A stretch of DNA of 64,000 nt from Qipengyuania sp. HL-TH1 (GTDB lineage Bacteria; Pseudomonadota; Alphaproteobacteria; Sphingomonadales; Sphingomonadaceae), in NCBI RefSeq assembly GCF_036365825.1, contig NZ_CP142675.1, positions 558,001 through 622,000 of the forward strand. Reading direction: 5' to 3'. This document shows, in pieces, positions 53,955-63,072 of this stretch. The position numbers and the translations under genes were made by a program. Numbering within the stretch: position 1 is the stretch's first letter; every line of letters starts with the position of its first letter. A model generated the notes under the pieces. It ran no database searches. It was not told where the DNA came from and was given only the letters and a program-made list of their open reading frames with translations.

Positions 53955-55373
53955 TCAGGCGGCGTTGTCGATGCCGAGTTCGCTGAGCTTGCGGTAGAGC
54001 GTCGAGCGGCCGATCCCGAGCCGGCGCGCGACTTCGGTCATGCGCCCGCGGTAATGGCCGATTGCGAGGCGAATGATGTCGGCCTCGATCTCTTCCAGCG
54101 GGCGGACATTGCCGTCATCGGTGTAGAGCAGCACGCCCAGGCCGCGCGCGCGGCTCTCGCCGCGATCGGCCTGGTCGCCGAGCAGTTCGGCCAGCTGCGG
54201 GAAGCTGTGTGCAGTCAGCGCCTCGCGCTGTTCGAACACGCAGGCGCGGAACAATACCGCCTGCAACTGGCGGACGTTGCCCGGCCAGTCATAGGCTTCG
54301 AGCAGGCTCAGCCCGCTGTCGGCGATCGAGTGGTGCTGGAGCCCCGGCTGTTCGCCGATCTTGGCGAGGAAATAGCGTGTCAGTCCGGGGATGTCGCCCA
54401 GCCGCTCGCGTAGCGCGGGCATGCGGATGCGGGTGGCCGAAAGCTGGTCGTAAAGGGCCTGCGAGAACCCGCCCGTCGCGGCGAGCTCGGCCAGCGCGAA
54501 ATCGCTGGTGGCGAAAATGCGCAAATCGACGCGAAAGCCGTGCGCGGCGCCGGTCGGGCGGACGATCCCGGTGGCGAGGACTTCGGCGAGGCGCTCCTGC
54601 TGCTCGGCGGGTATACGGTCGACATCGTCGAGGATCAGCGTGCCGCCGTCGCAATGCTCGATCAATCCGCGCTGGCGGTCGAATGCCCCGGCGAAGGCGC
54701 CCTGTTCATGGCCGAACAACAGCGATTCGAGCGAGGCGGGCGGCATCCCGGCGCAATGGACCTTGCGCATCGCGGCCTTGGCGCGCGTGCTGGCGGCATG
54801 CATCGCATTGGTGAGCATGTCCTTGCCCGAGCCGCTTTCGCCCTCGACCAGCACATGCGCATGCCCGCGCGCGGCGGTTGCAGCCTTGGCCAGCGCGGTG
54901 CGGAAGGGGGCGGCGGTGCCGACCATGCCGTCGAAGTCTACCGGGTGGGGAAGCTTCTCGGCCAGCGGCTGGAGTTCGGCGGTGGGCCGTCCGGCGCGCG
55001 TGGCGCTTGCCAAGGCCTGCAGCAGGCGGTCGGGTTCGACCGGTTTGACGACGTAATCGGTAGCGCCCGCGCGCATCGCCTCGACGGCGAGCCGGGGCGA
55101 GGCGCTGGCGGTAAGCATCAGCAGCGGTGCATCGGGCCGCGCGGCGCGCAAATCGCGGATCAGGTCGCAGGCGCGGTCGCCCGGCACCCATTGGTCGAGC
55201 AGGATCGCCGTGATGTCGCGGCCTTCGGGCGAAGCGAGCAGCGCGAGCGCCTGTTCGCCATCGGCAACGGTCAGCGTGCGCCAGCCGTCGCGCGCGGCAA
55301 GCGCGGACACCAGCCGGCTTTGTGCCGGCTCGTCGTCGATCAGCATCAACACGCGTGATTGCTGTGTCGCCAT
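53955..55373 (-). CDS. NtrC-type response regulator with altered sigma54-contact loop
   Basis: The 472-residue product has a receiver domain (VLMLIDDEPAQ, phosphoacceptor Asp 60 in AILLDQWVPGD, Lys in DYVVKPVEPD), an AAA+ domain and a Fis-type C-terminal helix (EVARRLGIGRSTLYRKLSEL). Walker A is VEGESGSGKDM and Walker B is GGTLILDDVDRI. The loop that contacts sigma54 reads GAFAGA where activators have GAFTGA. It may not activate sigma54 promoters normally. It is upstream of no obvious sensor kinase. ATG 55373 is used; a TTG lies 12 bases further up. Confidence 0.88.
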   Translation of the reverse strand: MATQQSRVLMLIDDEPAQSRLVSALAARDGWRTLTVADGEQALALLASPEGRDITAILLDQWVPGDRACDLIRDLRAARPDAPLLMLTASASPRLAVEAMRAGATDYVVKPVEPDRLLQALASATRAGRPTAELQPLAEKLPHPVDFDGMVGTAAPFRTALAKAATAARGHAHVLVEGESGSGKDMLTNAMHAASTRAKAAMRKVHCAGMPPASLESLLFGHEQGAFAGAFDRQRGLIEHCDGGTLILDDVDRIPAEQQERLAEVLATGIVRPTGAAHGFRVDLRIFATSDFALAELAATGGFSQALYDQLSATRIRMPALRERLGDIPGLTRYFLAKIGEQPGLQHHSIADSGLSLLEAYDWPGNVRQLQAVLFRACVFEQREALTAHSFPQLAELLGDQADRGESRARGLGVLLYTDDGNVRPLEEIEADIIRLAIGHYRGRMTEVARRLGIGRSTLYRKLSELGIDNAA

Positions 55374-55574
55374 CTGTCTCGCCAAACTCCCTTGGACCCC
55401 TCGGGCATGCAGACCACGCCCTTGTGCAAAGTGCCCTAACCGAAACGGGTAAAGACCGGATTAAGCCTGTTTCGATGATGGCGGCGATTGCGGGGCTTGA
55501 GCACCCGGCCCCGCCGCGATAGACCCCGCCGCAACACTCGTTCACACATCACTGCCACACAGGGACTTATCGAC

Positions 55575-55700
55575 ATGGAATCCGCCAACGACCACAAGGC
55601 GCACAACCAGACCTACGGCTCGTTCATCGGCACGCTCAAATGGTCGGTCCCGCTGATCGCCATCATCACGCTGGTCGTCGTCATCCTGATTGCCGACTAG
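55575..55700 (+). CDS. aa3-type cytochrome c oxidase subunit IV
   Basis: A 41-residue single-span membrane protein: MESANDHKAHNQTYGSFIGT, then the span LKWSVPLIAIITLVVVILIA. This matches the small bacterial aa3 oxidase subunit IV, which is often placed before transhydrogenase genes in alphaproteobacteria. It ends four bases before pntAA. Confidence 0.85.
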   Translation: MESANDHKAHNQTYGSFIGTLKWSVPLIAIITLVVVILIAD

Positions 55701-55704
55701 CCGC

Positions 55705-56835
55705 ATGGCGCTACGCATCGCGGCGCTGAAAGAGCGCGCACCGGGCGAGAACCGGGTTGCGTTGACTCCCGAAACGGCGAAGAAATTTGCCGCTCTCGGG
55801 GCTGTAGTCGCAGTGGAGGAGGGCGCCGGTCTGGCCGCCGCCATCACCGACCAGGCCTATCGCGACGCAGGGGCCGAAGTGCTCACAGCGCAGCAGGCGG
55901 TCGCGGAGGCGGATATCGTGCTCGGTGTGCAGGCACCCGAGCTCATGGCGCTCGCGGGGGCCAAGCCGGGCGCATGGGTCGCAGCGACCTTCGACCCGTT
56001 CCGCAATGGCGAGCTGGTCGCAGCCTATGCCAAGGGCGGCTTCGAAGCGCTGTCGATGGAATTCATGCCGCGCATCACCCGCGCGCAGAGCATGGATGTG
56101 CTCTCCAGCCAGTCGAACCTCGCCGGCTACAAGGCGGTGCTGACTGCGGCCAATGTCTATGGCCGCGCCTTTCCGATGATGATGACCGCTGCCGGTACTA
56201 TCCAGGCGGCCAAGGTCTTTGTGATGGGCGTGGGCGTGGCGGGCCTGCAGGCAATCGCCACCGCCAAGCGGCTGGGCGCACAGGTCTCGGCCACCGATGT
56301 CCGTTCGGCGACGAAGGAACAGATCCAGTCGCTCGGCGCCAAGCCGATCTTCGTCGAGGATGTCGCGGGCATCGAGGGCGAAGGCTCGGGCGGCTATGCC
56401 ACCGAAATGTCCGAAGAATACCAGAAGGCACAGGCCGAGCTGGTATCGGGCCACATTGCCAAGCAGGACATCGTCATCACCACCGCGCTGATCCCGGGCC
56501 GGCCCGCACCGCGGCTGATCTCGGATGCGCAAATCGCCAGCATGAAGCCGGGCAGCGTGATCTTCGACCTAGCCGTTGCGCAAGGCAGCAATGTCGAGGG
56601 CTCCAAGCCCGACGAGGTGATTGAGAAGCACGGGGTCAAGATCGTCGGCTATTCGAACACTGCAGGGCACCTCGCGGCGGACGCGTCGGCCTTGTTTGCG
56701 CGCAATCTGTTCAACTTCCTCTCGGCATTCTGGGACAAGGAAGCTGGCAAGCCCGTGCTCGACGAGGAAATCGGCGATGCCGTGCGGTTGACGCAGGGCG
56801 GCAAGGTCGTGAACGAGAGACTGACCACCGCGTAA
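55705..56835 (+). CDS. pntAA: NAD(P) transhydrogenase alpha subunit, NAD-binding part
   Basis: The 376-residue soluble part (domain I) binds NAD(H). It starts MALRIAALKERAPGENRVAL and contains KPGAWVAATFDPFRN, FEALSMEFMPRITRAQSMDV and the Rossmann motif VFVMGVGVAGLQAIATAKRL near 175, then PGRPAPRLISDAQIASMKPG and GHLAADASALFARNLFNFL. The membrane part of the alpha subunit is a separate gene (56860). With pntAB and pntB it moves hydride from NADH to NADP using proton flow. Confidence 0.93.
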   Translation: MALRIAALKERAPGENRVALTPETAKKFAALGAVVAVEEGAGLAAAITDQAYRDAGAEVLTAQQAVAEADIVLGVQAPELMALAGAKPGAWVAATFDPFRNGELVAAYAKGGFEALSMEFMPRITRAQSMDVLSSQSNLAGYKAVLTAANVYGRAFPMMMTAAGTIQAAKVFVMGVGVAGLQAIATAKRLGAQVSATDVRSATKEQIQSLGAKPIFVEDVAGIEGEGSGGYATEMSEEYQKAQAELVSGHIAKQDIVITTALIPGRPAPRLISDAQIASMKPGSVIFDLAVAQGSNVEGSKPDEVIEKHGVKIVGYSNTAGHLAADASALFARNLFNFLSAFWDKEAGKPVLDEEIGDAVRLTQGGKVVNERLTTA

Positions 56836-56859
56836 TCCGGGCCCGGGGAGGGGCCGCAC

Positions 56860-57144
56860 ATGGACTTCATTTCGATCCTGTCGATCTTCGTGCTGGCGTG
56901 TTTCGTCGGCTATTACGTGGTCTGGTCGGTCACGCCTGCGCTGCACACGCCGCTAATGGCGGTGACCAATGCGATCTCTTCGGTGATCATCGTCGGCGCG
57001 CTAATCGCGGCGGCGGCGGCGGACGTGCCGGGGGCGAAGTGGCTTGGGCTGCTCGGCATCGTGCTCGCCAGCGTGAACATCTTCGGCGGCTTCGCGGTTA
57101 CGGCGCGCATGCTTGCGATGTACAAGAAGAAGGAGAAGAAGTGA
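56860..57144 (+). CDS. pntAB: NAD(P) transhydrogenase alpha subunit, membrane part
   Basis: The 94-residue product is the short membrane piece of the split alpha subunit. It has three hydrophobic spans: ISILSIFVLACFVGYYVVW, AISSVIIVGALIAAAAA and WLGLLGIVLASVNIFGGF, ending KKKEKK. It begins 24 bases after pntAA and its TGA overlaps the pntB ATG. Confidence 0.93.
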   Translation: MDFISILSIFVLACFVGYYVVWSVTPALHTPLMAVTNAISSVIIVGALIAAAAADVPGAKWLGLLGIVLASVNIFGGFAVTARMLAMYKKKEKK

Positions 57145-58601
57145 TGCTTTCTCTCCTTGCAGCTGCGCCTGTTGCAGAGGCAGTCGCACACGGTCCGGTG
57201 AACCCATGGGTGGCGCTCGCGTATCTCGTATCGGGCGTCTTCTTCATCCTCGCGCTGCGCGGCCTGTCCTCGCCCGCGACGAGCCGGACGGGCAATCGCT
57301 TCGGCATGATCGGCATGCTGATCGCGGTGGTGACGACGCTGGTGACGCACGACATCGCCAACATCGTCGAGATTCTGATCGCTATCGCGGTCGGCGGCGT
57401 GATCGGCCTCGTCATCGCCCGCCGTATTGCCATGACCGCGATGCCCGAACTGGTCGCAGCTTTCCACTCGCTGGTCGGCCTCGCAGCGGTTCTGGTGGGC
57501 TGGGCGGCCTATCTCAATCCGAGCGCATTCGGCCTGCTGGTGGGCGGCAATATCGGCGCGGTCTCGAAGGTCGAGATGGGTCTCGGCATCGCCATCGGCG
57601 CGATCACTTTCTCCGGCTCGGTCATTGCCTTTGCCAAGCTTTCGGGGCGGATGAGCGGGTCGCCGATCCTGCTGCCCGCGCGCCACATCATCAACCTCGG
57701 TACGTTGACCGCGATCATCGTGCTCATCGGTCTTTTCGCCCTGACCGGACACACCGAAACCCTGCCGCTTATCATCGCGCTAACCGTGCTGGCCTTCCTG
57801 ATCGGCTTCCTGCTGATCATCCCGATCGGCGGGGCGGACATGCCGGTCGTGGTGTCGATGCTGAACAGCTATTCGGGCTGGGCCGCGGCGGCGATGGGCT
57901 TCACGCTGGGCAACAGCGCGATGATCATCACCGGCGCGCTGGTGGGCTCTTCGGGCGCGATCCTCAGCTACATCATGTGCCGCGCGATGAATCGCAGCTT
58001 CCTCAGCGTGATCGCGGGCGGCTTCGGCGCGGAGGACGGCGGGGCGGCTGGCGGCGAACCGCGCGAGCAGCGTCCCTACAAGCAGGGCAGCGCGGCGGAT
58101 GCGGCCTTCATGCTCGAACAGGCGGAGAAGGTCATCATCATCCCCGGCTACGGCATGGCGGTGGCGCAGGCGCAGCATGCGCTGCGGGAGATGACCGACA
58201 TCCTCGAGGAGAAGGGCGTCGAGGTGAAGTTCGCCATCCACCCGGTCGCGGGCCGCATGCCCGGGCACATGAACGTGCTGCTCGCCGAAGCCAGCGTCGA
58301 TTACGACAAGGTATTCGAGCTGGAGGACATCAACAGCGAGTTCGCGCAGGCCGACGTCGCCTTCATCATCGGTGCCAACGACGTGGTCAATCCCGCGGCG
58401 AAGACCGACAAGTCATCGCCCATCTACGGCATGCCCGTGTTCGACGTCGACAAGGCCAAGCAGGTGTTCTTCATCAAGCGCAGCATGGGCGGCGTCGGCT
58501 ATGCCGGGGTCGATAACGACGTCTTCTACATGGACCAGACGATGATGTTGCTGTCCGATGCGAAGAAGATGGTCGAGGAAATCGTGAAAGCGCTCGATTG
58601 A
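57144..58601 (+). CDS. pntB: NAD(P) transhydrogenase beta subunit
   Basis: The 485-residue product has about nine membrane spans (VALAYLVSGVFFILALRGLS to LGNSAMIITGALVGSSGAIL), with the conserved His-Asp proton path in THDIANIVEILIAIAVGG and HSLVGLAAVLVGWAAYL. The C-terminal NADP domain (III) starts near 305 and has IIIPGYGMAVAQAQHALREM, PVAGRMPGHMNVLLAEA and VNPAAKTDKSSPIYGMPV. It is the last subunit of the three-gene transhydrogenase set. Confidence 0.95.
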   Translation: MLSLLAAAPVAEAVAHGPVNPWVALAYLVSGVFFILALRGLSSPATSRTGNRFGMIGMLIAVVTTLVTHDIANIVEILIAIAVGGVIGLVIARRIAMTAMPELVAAFHSLVGLAAVLVGWAAYLNPSAFGLLVGGNIGAVSKVEMGLGIAIGAITFSGSVIAFAKLSGRMSGSPILLPARHIINLGTLTAIIVLIGLFALTGHTETLPLIIALTVLAFLIGFLLIIPIGGADMPVVVSMLNSYSGWAAAAMGFTLGNSAMIITGALVGSSGAILSYIMCRAMNRSFLSVIAGGFGAEDGGAAGGEPREQRPYKQGSAADAAFMLEQAEKVIIIPGYGMAVAQAQHALREMTDILEEKGVEVKFAIHPVAGRMPGHMNVLLAEASVDYDKVFELEDINSEFAQADVAFIIGANDVVNPAAKTDKSSPIYGMPVFDVDKAKQVFFIKRSMGGVGYAGVDNDVFYMDQTMMLLSDAKKMVEEIVKALD

Positions 58602-58602
58602 G

Positions 58603-58947
58603 ATGAAACGCGTGCTGATCGTCCTCGCGCTGCTGGTCGTCGGCGGGCTGGTCCTCTGGGCGACCGTCGGCGGCGGGCTGCAGGCCACGGTCGAGGACCG
58701 ACTGGAGGACGAGTTCGTCGCGCGCGGATTGCCGCAGCCAATGGCTGAATGCATGGCTGGACGAATGGCGCAGCGGCTTTCGGTTACCCAATTGCGCAAG
58801 CTGGAAAACCTGCGCGCCGAAGACGGCGAAGCAGGCGTTCCGCTGAGCATCGCCGAATTGCTCGAACGCGTTCGCCGCGTGGGCGACAGCGAGGTGTTGG
58901 AGGTGGCGGCCAGCTCTGCCGCCGTCTGTGCCTTCGCGGGACGCTGA
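58603..58947 (+). CDS. Exported or membrane-anchored small protein
   Basis: A 114-residue protein starting MKRVLIVLALLVVGGLVLWA, an uncleaved or cleaved signal anchor. The remainder is helical and acidic (VEDRLEDEFVARGLPQPMAE, MAQRLSVTQLRKLENLRAED) with two Cys (CMAG and CAFAG) that could form a disulfide. It follows pntB by one base and may be co-transcribed. No function is known. Confidence 0.65.
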   Translation: MKRVLIVLALLVVGGLVLWATVGGGLQATVEDRLEDEFVARGLPQPMAECMAGRMAQRLSVTQLRKLENLRAEDGEAGVPLSIAELLERVRRVGDSEVLEVAASSAAVCAFAGR

Positions 58948-59009
58948 TACGTCCGATACGCTTGCAATCGCCCGTCCTTGCGGCACTATAGGTTGCAAGG
59001 GAGAGACTC

Positions 59010-60203
59010 ATGATGATCAGACTGTCGATTGCCGCCGCGCTGCTTGCAAGCGCTGCGCCTGCCATTGCCGCCACGCATAATGTCGCACCGGGTGAAGGCG
59101 CGCAGGAAGCCTTGCAGGAAGCGCTGATCCTCGCCGAGCCGGGAGACGAGATCGTGCTCGCTGCGGGCCGCTATACGCTGACCGATGGTCTCAGCCTCGA
59201 TGTCGACGATGTGACCGTGCGCGGCGCGGGCATGGATGGCACCGTGCTCGATTTCACCACGCAGCAGGGCGCGGGCGAAGGGCTGCTGGTAACCAGCGAC
59301 GGCGTGACGCTGCGCGATTTCGCGCTCGAGAACCCGAAGGGCGACGGAGTGAAATCCAAGGGCGCGGACAATATCGTCTATTACCGCATCCGCGTGACCT
59401 GGACGCGCGGTCCGCATCCCGAGAACGGCGCCTATGGCGTCTATCCGGTCGAAAGCGACGGCGTGCTGGTCGATGGCGTCAAGGTCACCGGCGCATCGGA
59501 TGCGGGCATCTATGTCGGCCAGTCGCAGAACATCACCGTGCGCAATTCGATTGCCGAGGCCAATGTCGCCGGGATCGAAATCGAGAACAGCCGCAATGCG
59601 CTGGTCGAACACAACCTCGCCACGCGCAACACCGGCGGGATACTGGTCTTCGACCTGCCCAATTTGCCGGTGATGGGCGGCGGCAATGTAATCGTCGCCA
59701 ACAATCTGGTGATCGCCAACGACACGCCTAATTTCGCGCCTCCGGGCAATATCGTGGCGGGCGTACCGCGCGGCACCGGGATCATGGTGATGGCCAATGA
59801 CAAGGTGCTGATCGAAGACAACATCCTGTCGCGCAATCCGACCGCTCCGATCATGGTCATCGCCTACACGCAGGAGTTCGAGGACGAGCGGTACAATCCG
59901 CTGCCGCGCGACGTGGTGGTGGGCGAAAACCGCTATGACGGCGGCGGCTATGATCCGCAGCTCGAGGGTGCGGACATGCTGCTGGCAGCCTTCGGCGGCG
60001 AACTGCCGCCCGTGCTGTGGGATGGCCTCGGCTCGCTGTCGGCTGTCGAAGGCACCGCGGGCTGGAACCTCAACCTGACCGAAGCGGGCAAGGGGCTGGG
60101 CGCGGCGCAGCCCGGTCCGCTGGCAGTCGGGACGCCCGCCAGCGAATTCGATCGTAGCGGGATCGGCGCACCCGCCGAACTCGAACAACGGCTTGGCGGA
60201 TGA
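59010..60203 (+). CDS. Exported parallel beta-helix repeat protein
   Basis: The 397-residue product has a signal peptide (residues 1-20, ending AIAA) and a right-handed beta-helix of repeats such as VTVRGAGMDGTVLDF, GVTLRDFALENPKGDGVKSK, NITVRNSIAEANVAGIEIEN and NALVEHNLATRNTGGILVFD. It resembles the beta-helix protein that accompanies SO2930-type dihaem cytochromes. The next gene starts inside its stop (ATGA). It may bind or process a surface or periplasmic ligand. Confidence 0.85.
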   Translation: MMIRLSIAAALLASAAPAIAATHNVAPGEGAQEALQEALILAEPGDEIVLAAGRYTLTDGLSLDVDDVTVRGAGMDGTVLDFTTQQGAGEGLLVTSDGVTLRDFALENPKGDGVKSKGADNIVYYRIRVTWTRGPHPENGAYGVYPVESDGVLVDGVKVTGASDAGIYVGQSQNITVRNSIAEANVAGIEIENSRNALVEHNLATRNTGGILVFDLPNLPVMGGGNVIVANNLVIANDTPNFAPPGNIVAGVPRGTGIMVMANDKVLIEDNILSRNPTAPIMVIAYTQEFEDERYNPLPRDVVVGENRYDGGGYDPQLEGADMLLAAFGGELPPVLWDGLGSLSAVEGTAGWNLNLTEAGKGLGAAQPGPLAVGTPASEFDRSGIGAPAELEQRLGG

Positions 60204-61216
60204 GGTCAGCCGGCTGGCTCGCCTGTGCTGCTGTCGCGCTTTCGGGCGCGATGGTCGCGCGTGCGACCCCGCCGCCGCCCGAATACGTCAATGACGCCGC
60301 GATCATGGGCGATGGCATGCCGCGCCTGCTGTCGGACTACGGCTTTTTCGACGATCCGGGCGCGCAAGTGCCCGTGGCCGGGGTCCATCCATATCGCCTG
60401 AACACGCCGCTCTATTCCGATGGCGCGGAGAAAATGCGGTTTGTCTACCGCGCAGCGGGCACGCAGTTCACCGCGCAGGGCGACGGCCTGCTCGACCTGC
60501 CGGTGGGCACGGCGCTGATCAAGACCTTTGCCTTCGGCGAGGGCAGCGAACGGCGACTGATCGAAACGCGCGTGCTGCTGCACCGCGCGGACGGCTGGCT
60601 GGCGCTGCCCTATCTGTGGAATGACGAGCAGACCGATGCGCGGCTGGCGGTCGTGGGTGCGCGGATCGCCCTGACCACCCCGGCAGGGCAGGCGATCAGT
60701 TACCGCGTCCCCAACAAGAACCAGTGCAAGGAATGCCACGGGCTGAGCGGTGAAGTGGTGCCCATCGGCCCCAAGGCGCGCAATCTGTCGCACGCCTGGT
60801 TGAGCCGGATGGTCACGGCCGGGCACCTCGATAGGGTGCCGCAGGATGCCGACCAGTTGCCGCTGTGGGAGGAGCGTGAAAGCGCGCCGCTGTCCGCCGC
60901 CGCGCGCGCCTATCTCGACGTGAACTGCGCGCATTGTCACCAGCCTGGCGCGACCGCCTCGAACAGCGGGCTCGACCTGAGGTGGGAGCAACAGGCGCCC
61001 GAGGCACTGGGGATCGGCAAGCGACCCGTGGCGGCCGGGCGCGGGGCGGGCGGACACCTGTTCGATATCGTGCCCGGATCGCCCGATGCGTCGATCCTCA
61101 CCTATCGCATGGCCAGCCCCGAACCCGGTGTGGCGATGCCCGAACTGGGCAAGGCGACGGTCGATGAAGAAGGGCTCACCATCGTGCGCCGCTGGATCGA
61201 GGAGATGGCCCCGTGA
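60200..61216 (+). CDS. SO2930-type dihaem c-type cytochrome
   Basis: The 338-residue exported protein has a signal peptide ending near residue 22 (ARA). Two haem motifs are visible: CKECH (in NKNQCKECHGLSG) and CAHCH (in DVNCAHCHQPGA). PYRLNTPLYSDGAEKMRFVY near residue 60 is typical of the SO2930 group. It presumably carries electrons in the periplasm. It is coupled to the beta-helix gene and to the next hydrolase (GTG overlaps its TGA). Confidence 0.88.
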   Translation: MRSAGWLACAAVALSGAMVARATPPPPEYVNDAAIMGDGMPRLLSDYGFFDDPGAQVPVAGVHPYRLNTPLYSDGAEKMRFVYRAAGTQFTAQGDGLLDLPVGTALIKTFAFGEGSERRLIETRVLLHRADGWLALPYLWNDEQTDARLAVVGARIALTTPAGQAISYRVPNKNQCKECHGLSGEVVPIGPKARNLSHAWLSRMVTAGHLDRVPQDADQLPLWEERESAPLSAAARAYLDVNCAHCHQPGATASNSGLDLRWEQQAPEALGIGKRPVAAGRGAGGHLFDIVPGSPDASILTYRMASPEPGVAMPELGKATVDEEGLTIVRRWIEEMAP

Positions 61217-62193
61217 AATGGTTCTGGCGCATTCTGGGCGGGTTGGCGCTCGTCCTTGTGGCCGCATTCTTCGTCCTGCGCGTACCCGATACCGATGCCG
61301 GCGCCATGTATGCTAAATATGGCACCCCGCCATCGCAGATGCTGGGAATCGACAGGACCCGCCGCGTGCATGTCCGCGACGAAGGTCCGCGCGATGCACC
61401 GGTCGTCATCCTGCTGCATGGCTCGAATGCCGATCTCCACACCTGGCAGGCCTGGGCCGACGCGCTCAAAAGCGACTACCGCGTGATCCGTTTCGACCAG
61501 CGCGGGCATGGGCTGACCGGTCCTGCGGCCGATGGCGATTACGCGCTCGATGCCTTCGTGAAAGATATCGACGCGGTCGCCGACGCGCTCAATGTCGAAC
61601 GCTTCACGCTGGCGGGCAATTCGATGGGCGGGGCCATCGCCCTGGGTTATGCGATCGCCAATCCGGACCGGCTCGATGGACTGGTGCTGGTCGATGCCGC
61701 CGGCGCGCCAGTCGAGCGCGACGGTGGTGGCAATCTCGCCTTCCAGCTGGCCGCCATGCCCGGTGTGGGCAATGTGATGAGCCAGCTGCTGCCGCGTTCG
61801 CTGGTCGAGCGCAGCCTGTCGCAAAGCGTTTCCAACCAGGCGGTCGTGACCCCCGGCACGGTCGACCGCTATTGGGAGCTTGCCCGCTATCCCGGCAACC
61901 GCAATGCGACGCGCCAGCGCTTTGCAACGCCGCGCCGGAATTTCGACGCTGCGCAGATCGCGGCGGTGACAGTTCCCACGCTGGTGATGTGGGGCGAGGA
62001 AGACAGCCTGATCCCCTATGCGGCGGCCGGTTGGTACATGGAACACCTGCCCAATGCGACGCTCGCGAATTATCCCGGCGTCGGCCATATCCCGATGGAA
62101 GAAGCGCCCGAACAAAGCGTTGCGGACCTGCGGATCTGGCTGGGCGAAGTGCTCGCCTCGCAAGATGTCGCGGACGAAGGAACCGCCTCGTGA
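61213..62193 (+). CDS. Membrane-anchored alpha/beta hydrolase
   Basis: The 326-residue product starts with GTG 61213 and an N-terminal anchor (FWRILGGLALVLVAAFFVL). The hydrolase fold shows VVILLHGSNADLHTWQAWAD (oxyanion loop), FDQRGHGLTG, the nucleophile elbow LAGNSMGGAIALGY near 140, MWGEEDSLIPYAAA and the His in GVGHIPMEEAPE. It is the third gene of the beta-helix, cytochrome, hydrolase operon. Substrate unknown. Confidence 0.88.
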   Translation: MKWFWRILGGLALVLVAAFFVLRVPDTDAGAMYAKYGTPPSQMLGIDRTRRVHVRDEGPRDAPVVILLHGSNADLHTWQAWADALKSDYRVIRFDQRGHGLTGPAADGDYALDAFVKDIDAVADALNVERFTLAGNSMGGAIALGYAIANPDRLDGLVLVDAAGAPVERDGGGNLAFQLAAMPGVGNVMSQLLPRSLVERSLSQSVSNQAVVTPGTVDRYWELARYPGNRNATRQRFATPRRNFDAAQIAAVTVPTLVMWGEEDSLIPYAAAGWYMEHLPNATLANYPGVGHIPMEEAPEQSVADLRIWLGEVLASQDVADEGTAS

Positions 62194-62269
62194 CCCGCCC
62201 GTTGTAAGGCCCTGATACGCGGGCACACCGCGATCGTGCGAACATGAGGGCGGAATAGGGGACAAACGG

Positions 62270-62959
62270 TTGCGCAAGCTTGGCATTATCGGGGGGATGA
62301 GCTGGATCTCGACCCGCGCCTATTACGAACGGATCAACAAATCGGTGCAGAAGCGGGCGGCCCCCTTGGCCAGCCCGCCGCTGCTGATCGAAAGCCTCGA
62401 TTACGCGCCCATCGCCGCGGCCAAGAATGCCGATGACTGGGACGCGATCGCCGCCACGCTGGTCGAATCCGCGCGGCGGCTCGAAAGCGCCGGGGCCGAA
62501 GGCCTGGTGATCGCGGCCAATGCCATGCACAAGGTCTATGACCGGCTGACCGAAGCGGTCTCGATCCCAGTGCTGCATATCGCCGACAGCGTCGGCCAGG
62601 CGATGGAAGACGCCGACTGCAAGAGCGCCGCACTGCTTGGCACGCGCTTCGTGATGACCGAAAGCTTCTATCGCCAGCGGCTGGTCGGCCACGGCGTCGA
62701 TCTGCTCCCGCCCGATCCCAATGATGTCGAACTGGTCGACGGGATCATCTACAAGGAATTGATGCTCGGCCGCGTGACCCGCGATGCCGAGCGTGCGCTC
62801 AAGACGATCATCACGATGAAGGAAAAGGACGGCGCCGAGGCGATCGTGCTGGCCTGTACCGAGCTCGAGCTGGTCGTCGACACCGACGCCAACGTGCTGC
62901 CGGTCTACGATTCCACCGATATCCACTGCCGCGCCGCGGCGGACTGGATCCTGGGCTGA
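62270..62959 (+). CDS. Aspartate/glutamate racemase-family protein
   Basis: The 229-residue product starts with TTG 62270 (MRKLGIIGGMSWISTRAYYE), with AGGGGA upstream. It belongs to the Asp/Glu racemase superfamily closest to YgeA. The second catalytic Cys is present (AIVLACTELELV, Cys 196). The first acid/base position reads ANAMHKV (Ala 85) where YgeA has Thr in NTMHK. It may therefore have altered or no racemase activity. It is a single gene. Confidence 0.85.
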   Translation: MRKLGIIGGMSWISTRAYYERINKSVQKRAAPLASPPLLIESLDYAPIAAAKNADDWDAIAATLVESARRLESAGAEGLVIAANAMHKVYDRLTEAVSIPVLHIADSVGQAMEDADCKSAALLGTRFVMTESFYRQRLVGHGVDLLPPDPNDVELVDGIIYKELMLGRVTRDAERALKTIITMKEKDGAEAIVLACTELELVVDTDANVLPVYDSTDIHCRAAADWILG

Positions 62960-62971
62960 ATCCGCAAACCC

Positions 62972-63022
62972 GCGAACCCGGCTGTCCGCGCGCACATTCT
63001 GCCGAAAACCCGCCGGGTTCGC
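62972..63022 (+). terminator. Possible terminator after the racemase gene
   Basis: GCGAACCCGGC (62972-62982) and GCCGGGTTCGC (63012-63022) are exact inverted copies with a 29-base loop, followed by CTTTCGTTC. The loop is long, so termination is uncertain. Confidence 0.5.
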
Positions 63023-63072
63023 CTTTCGTTCACGTTGTCGCCCACCCGGCGCTGACCTAAGCCTCGGCGGGC

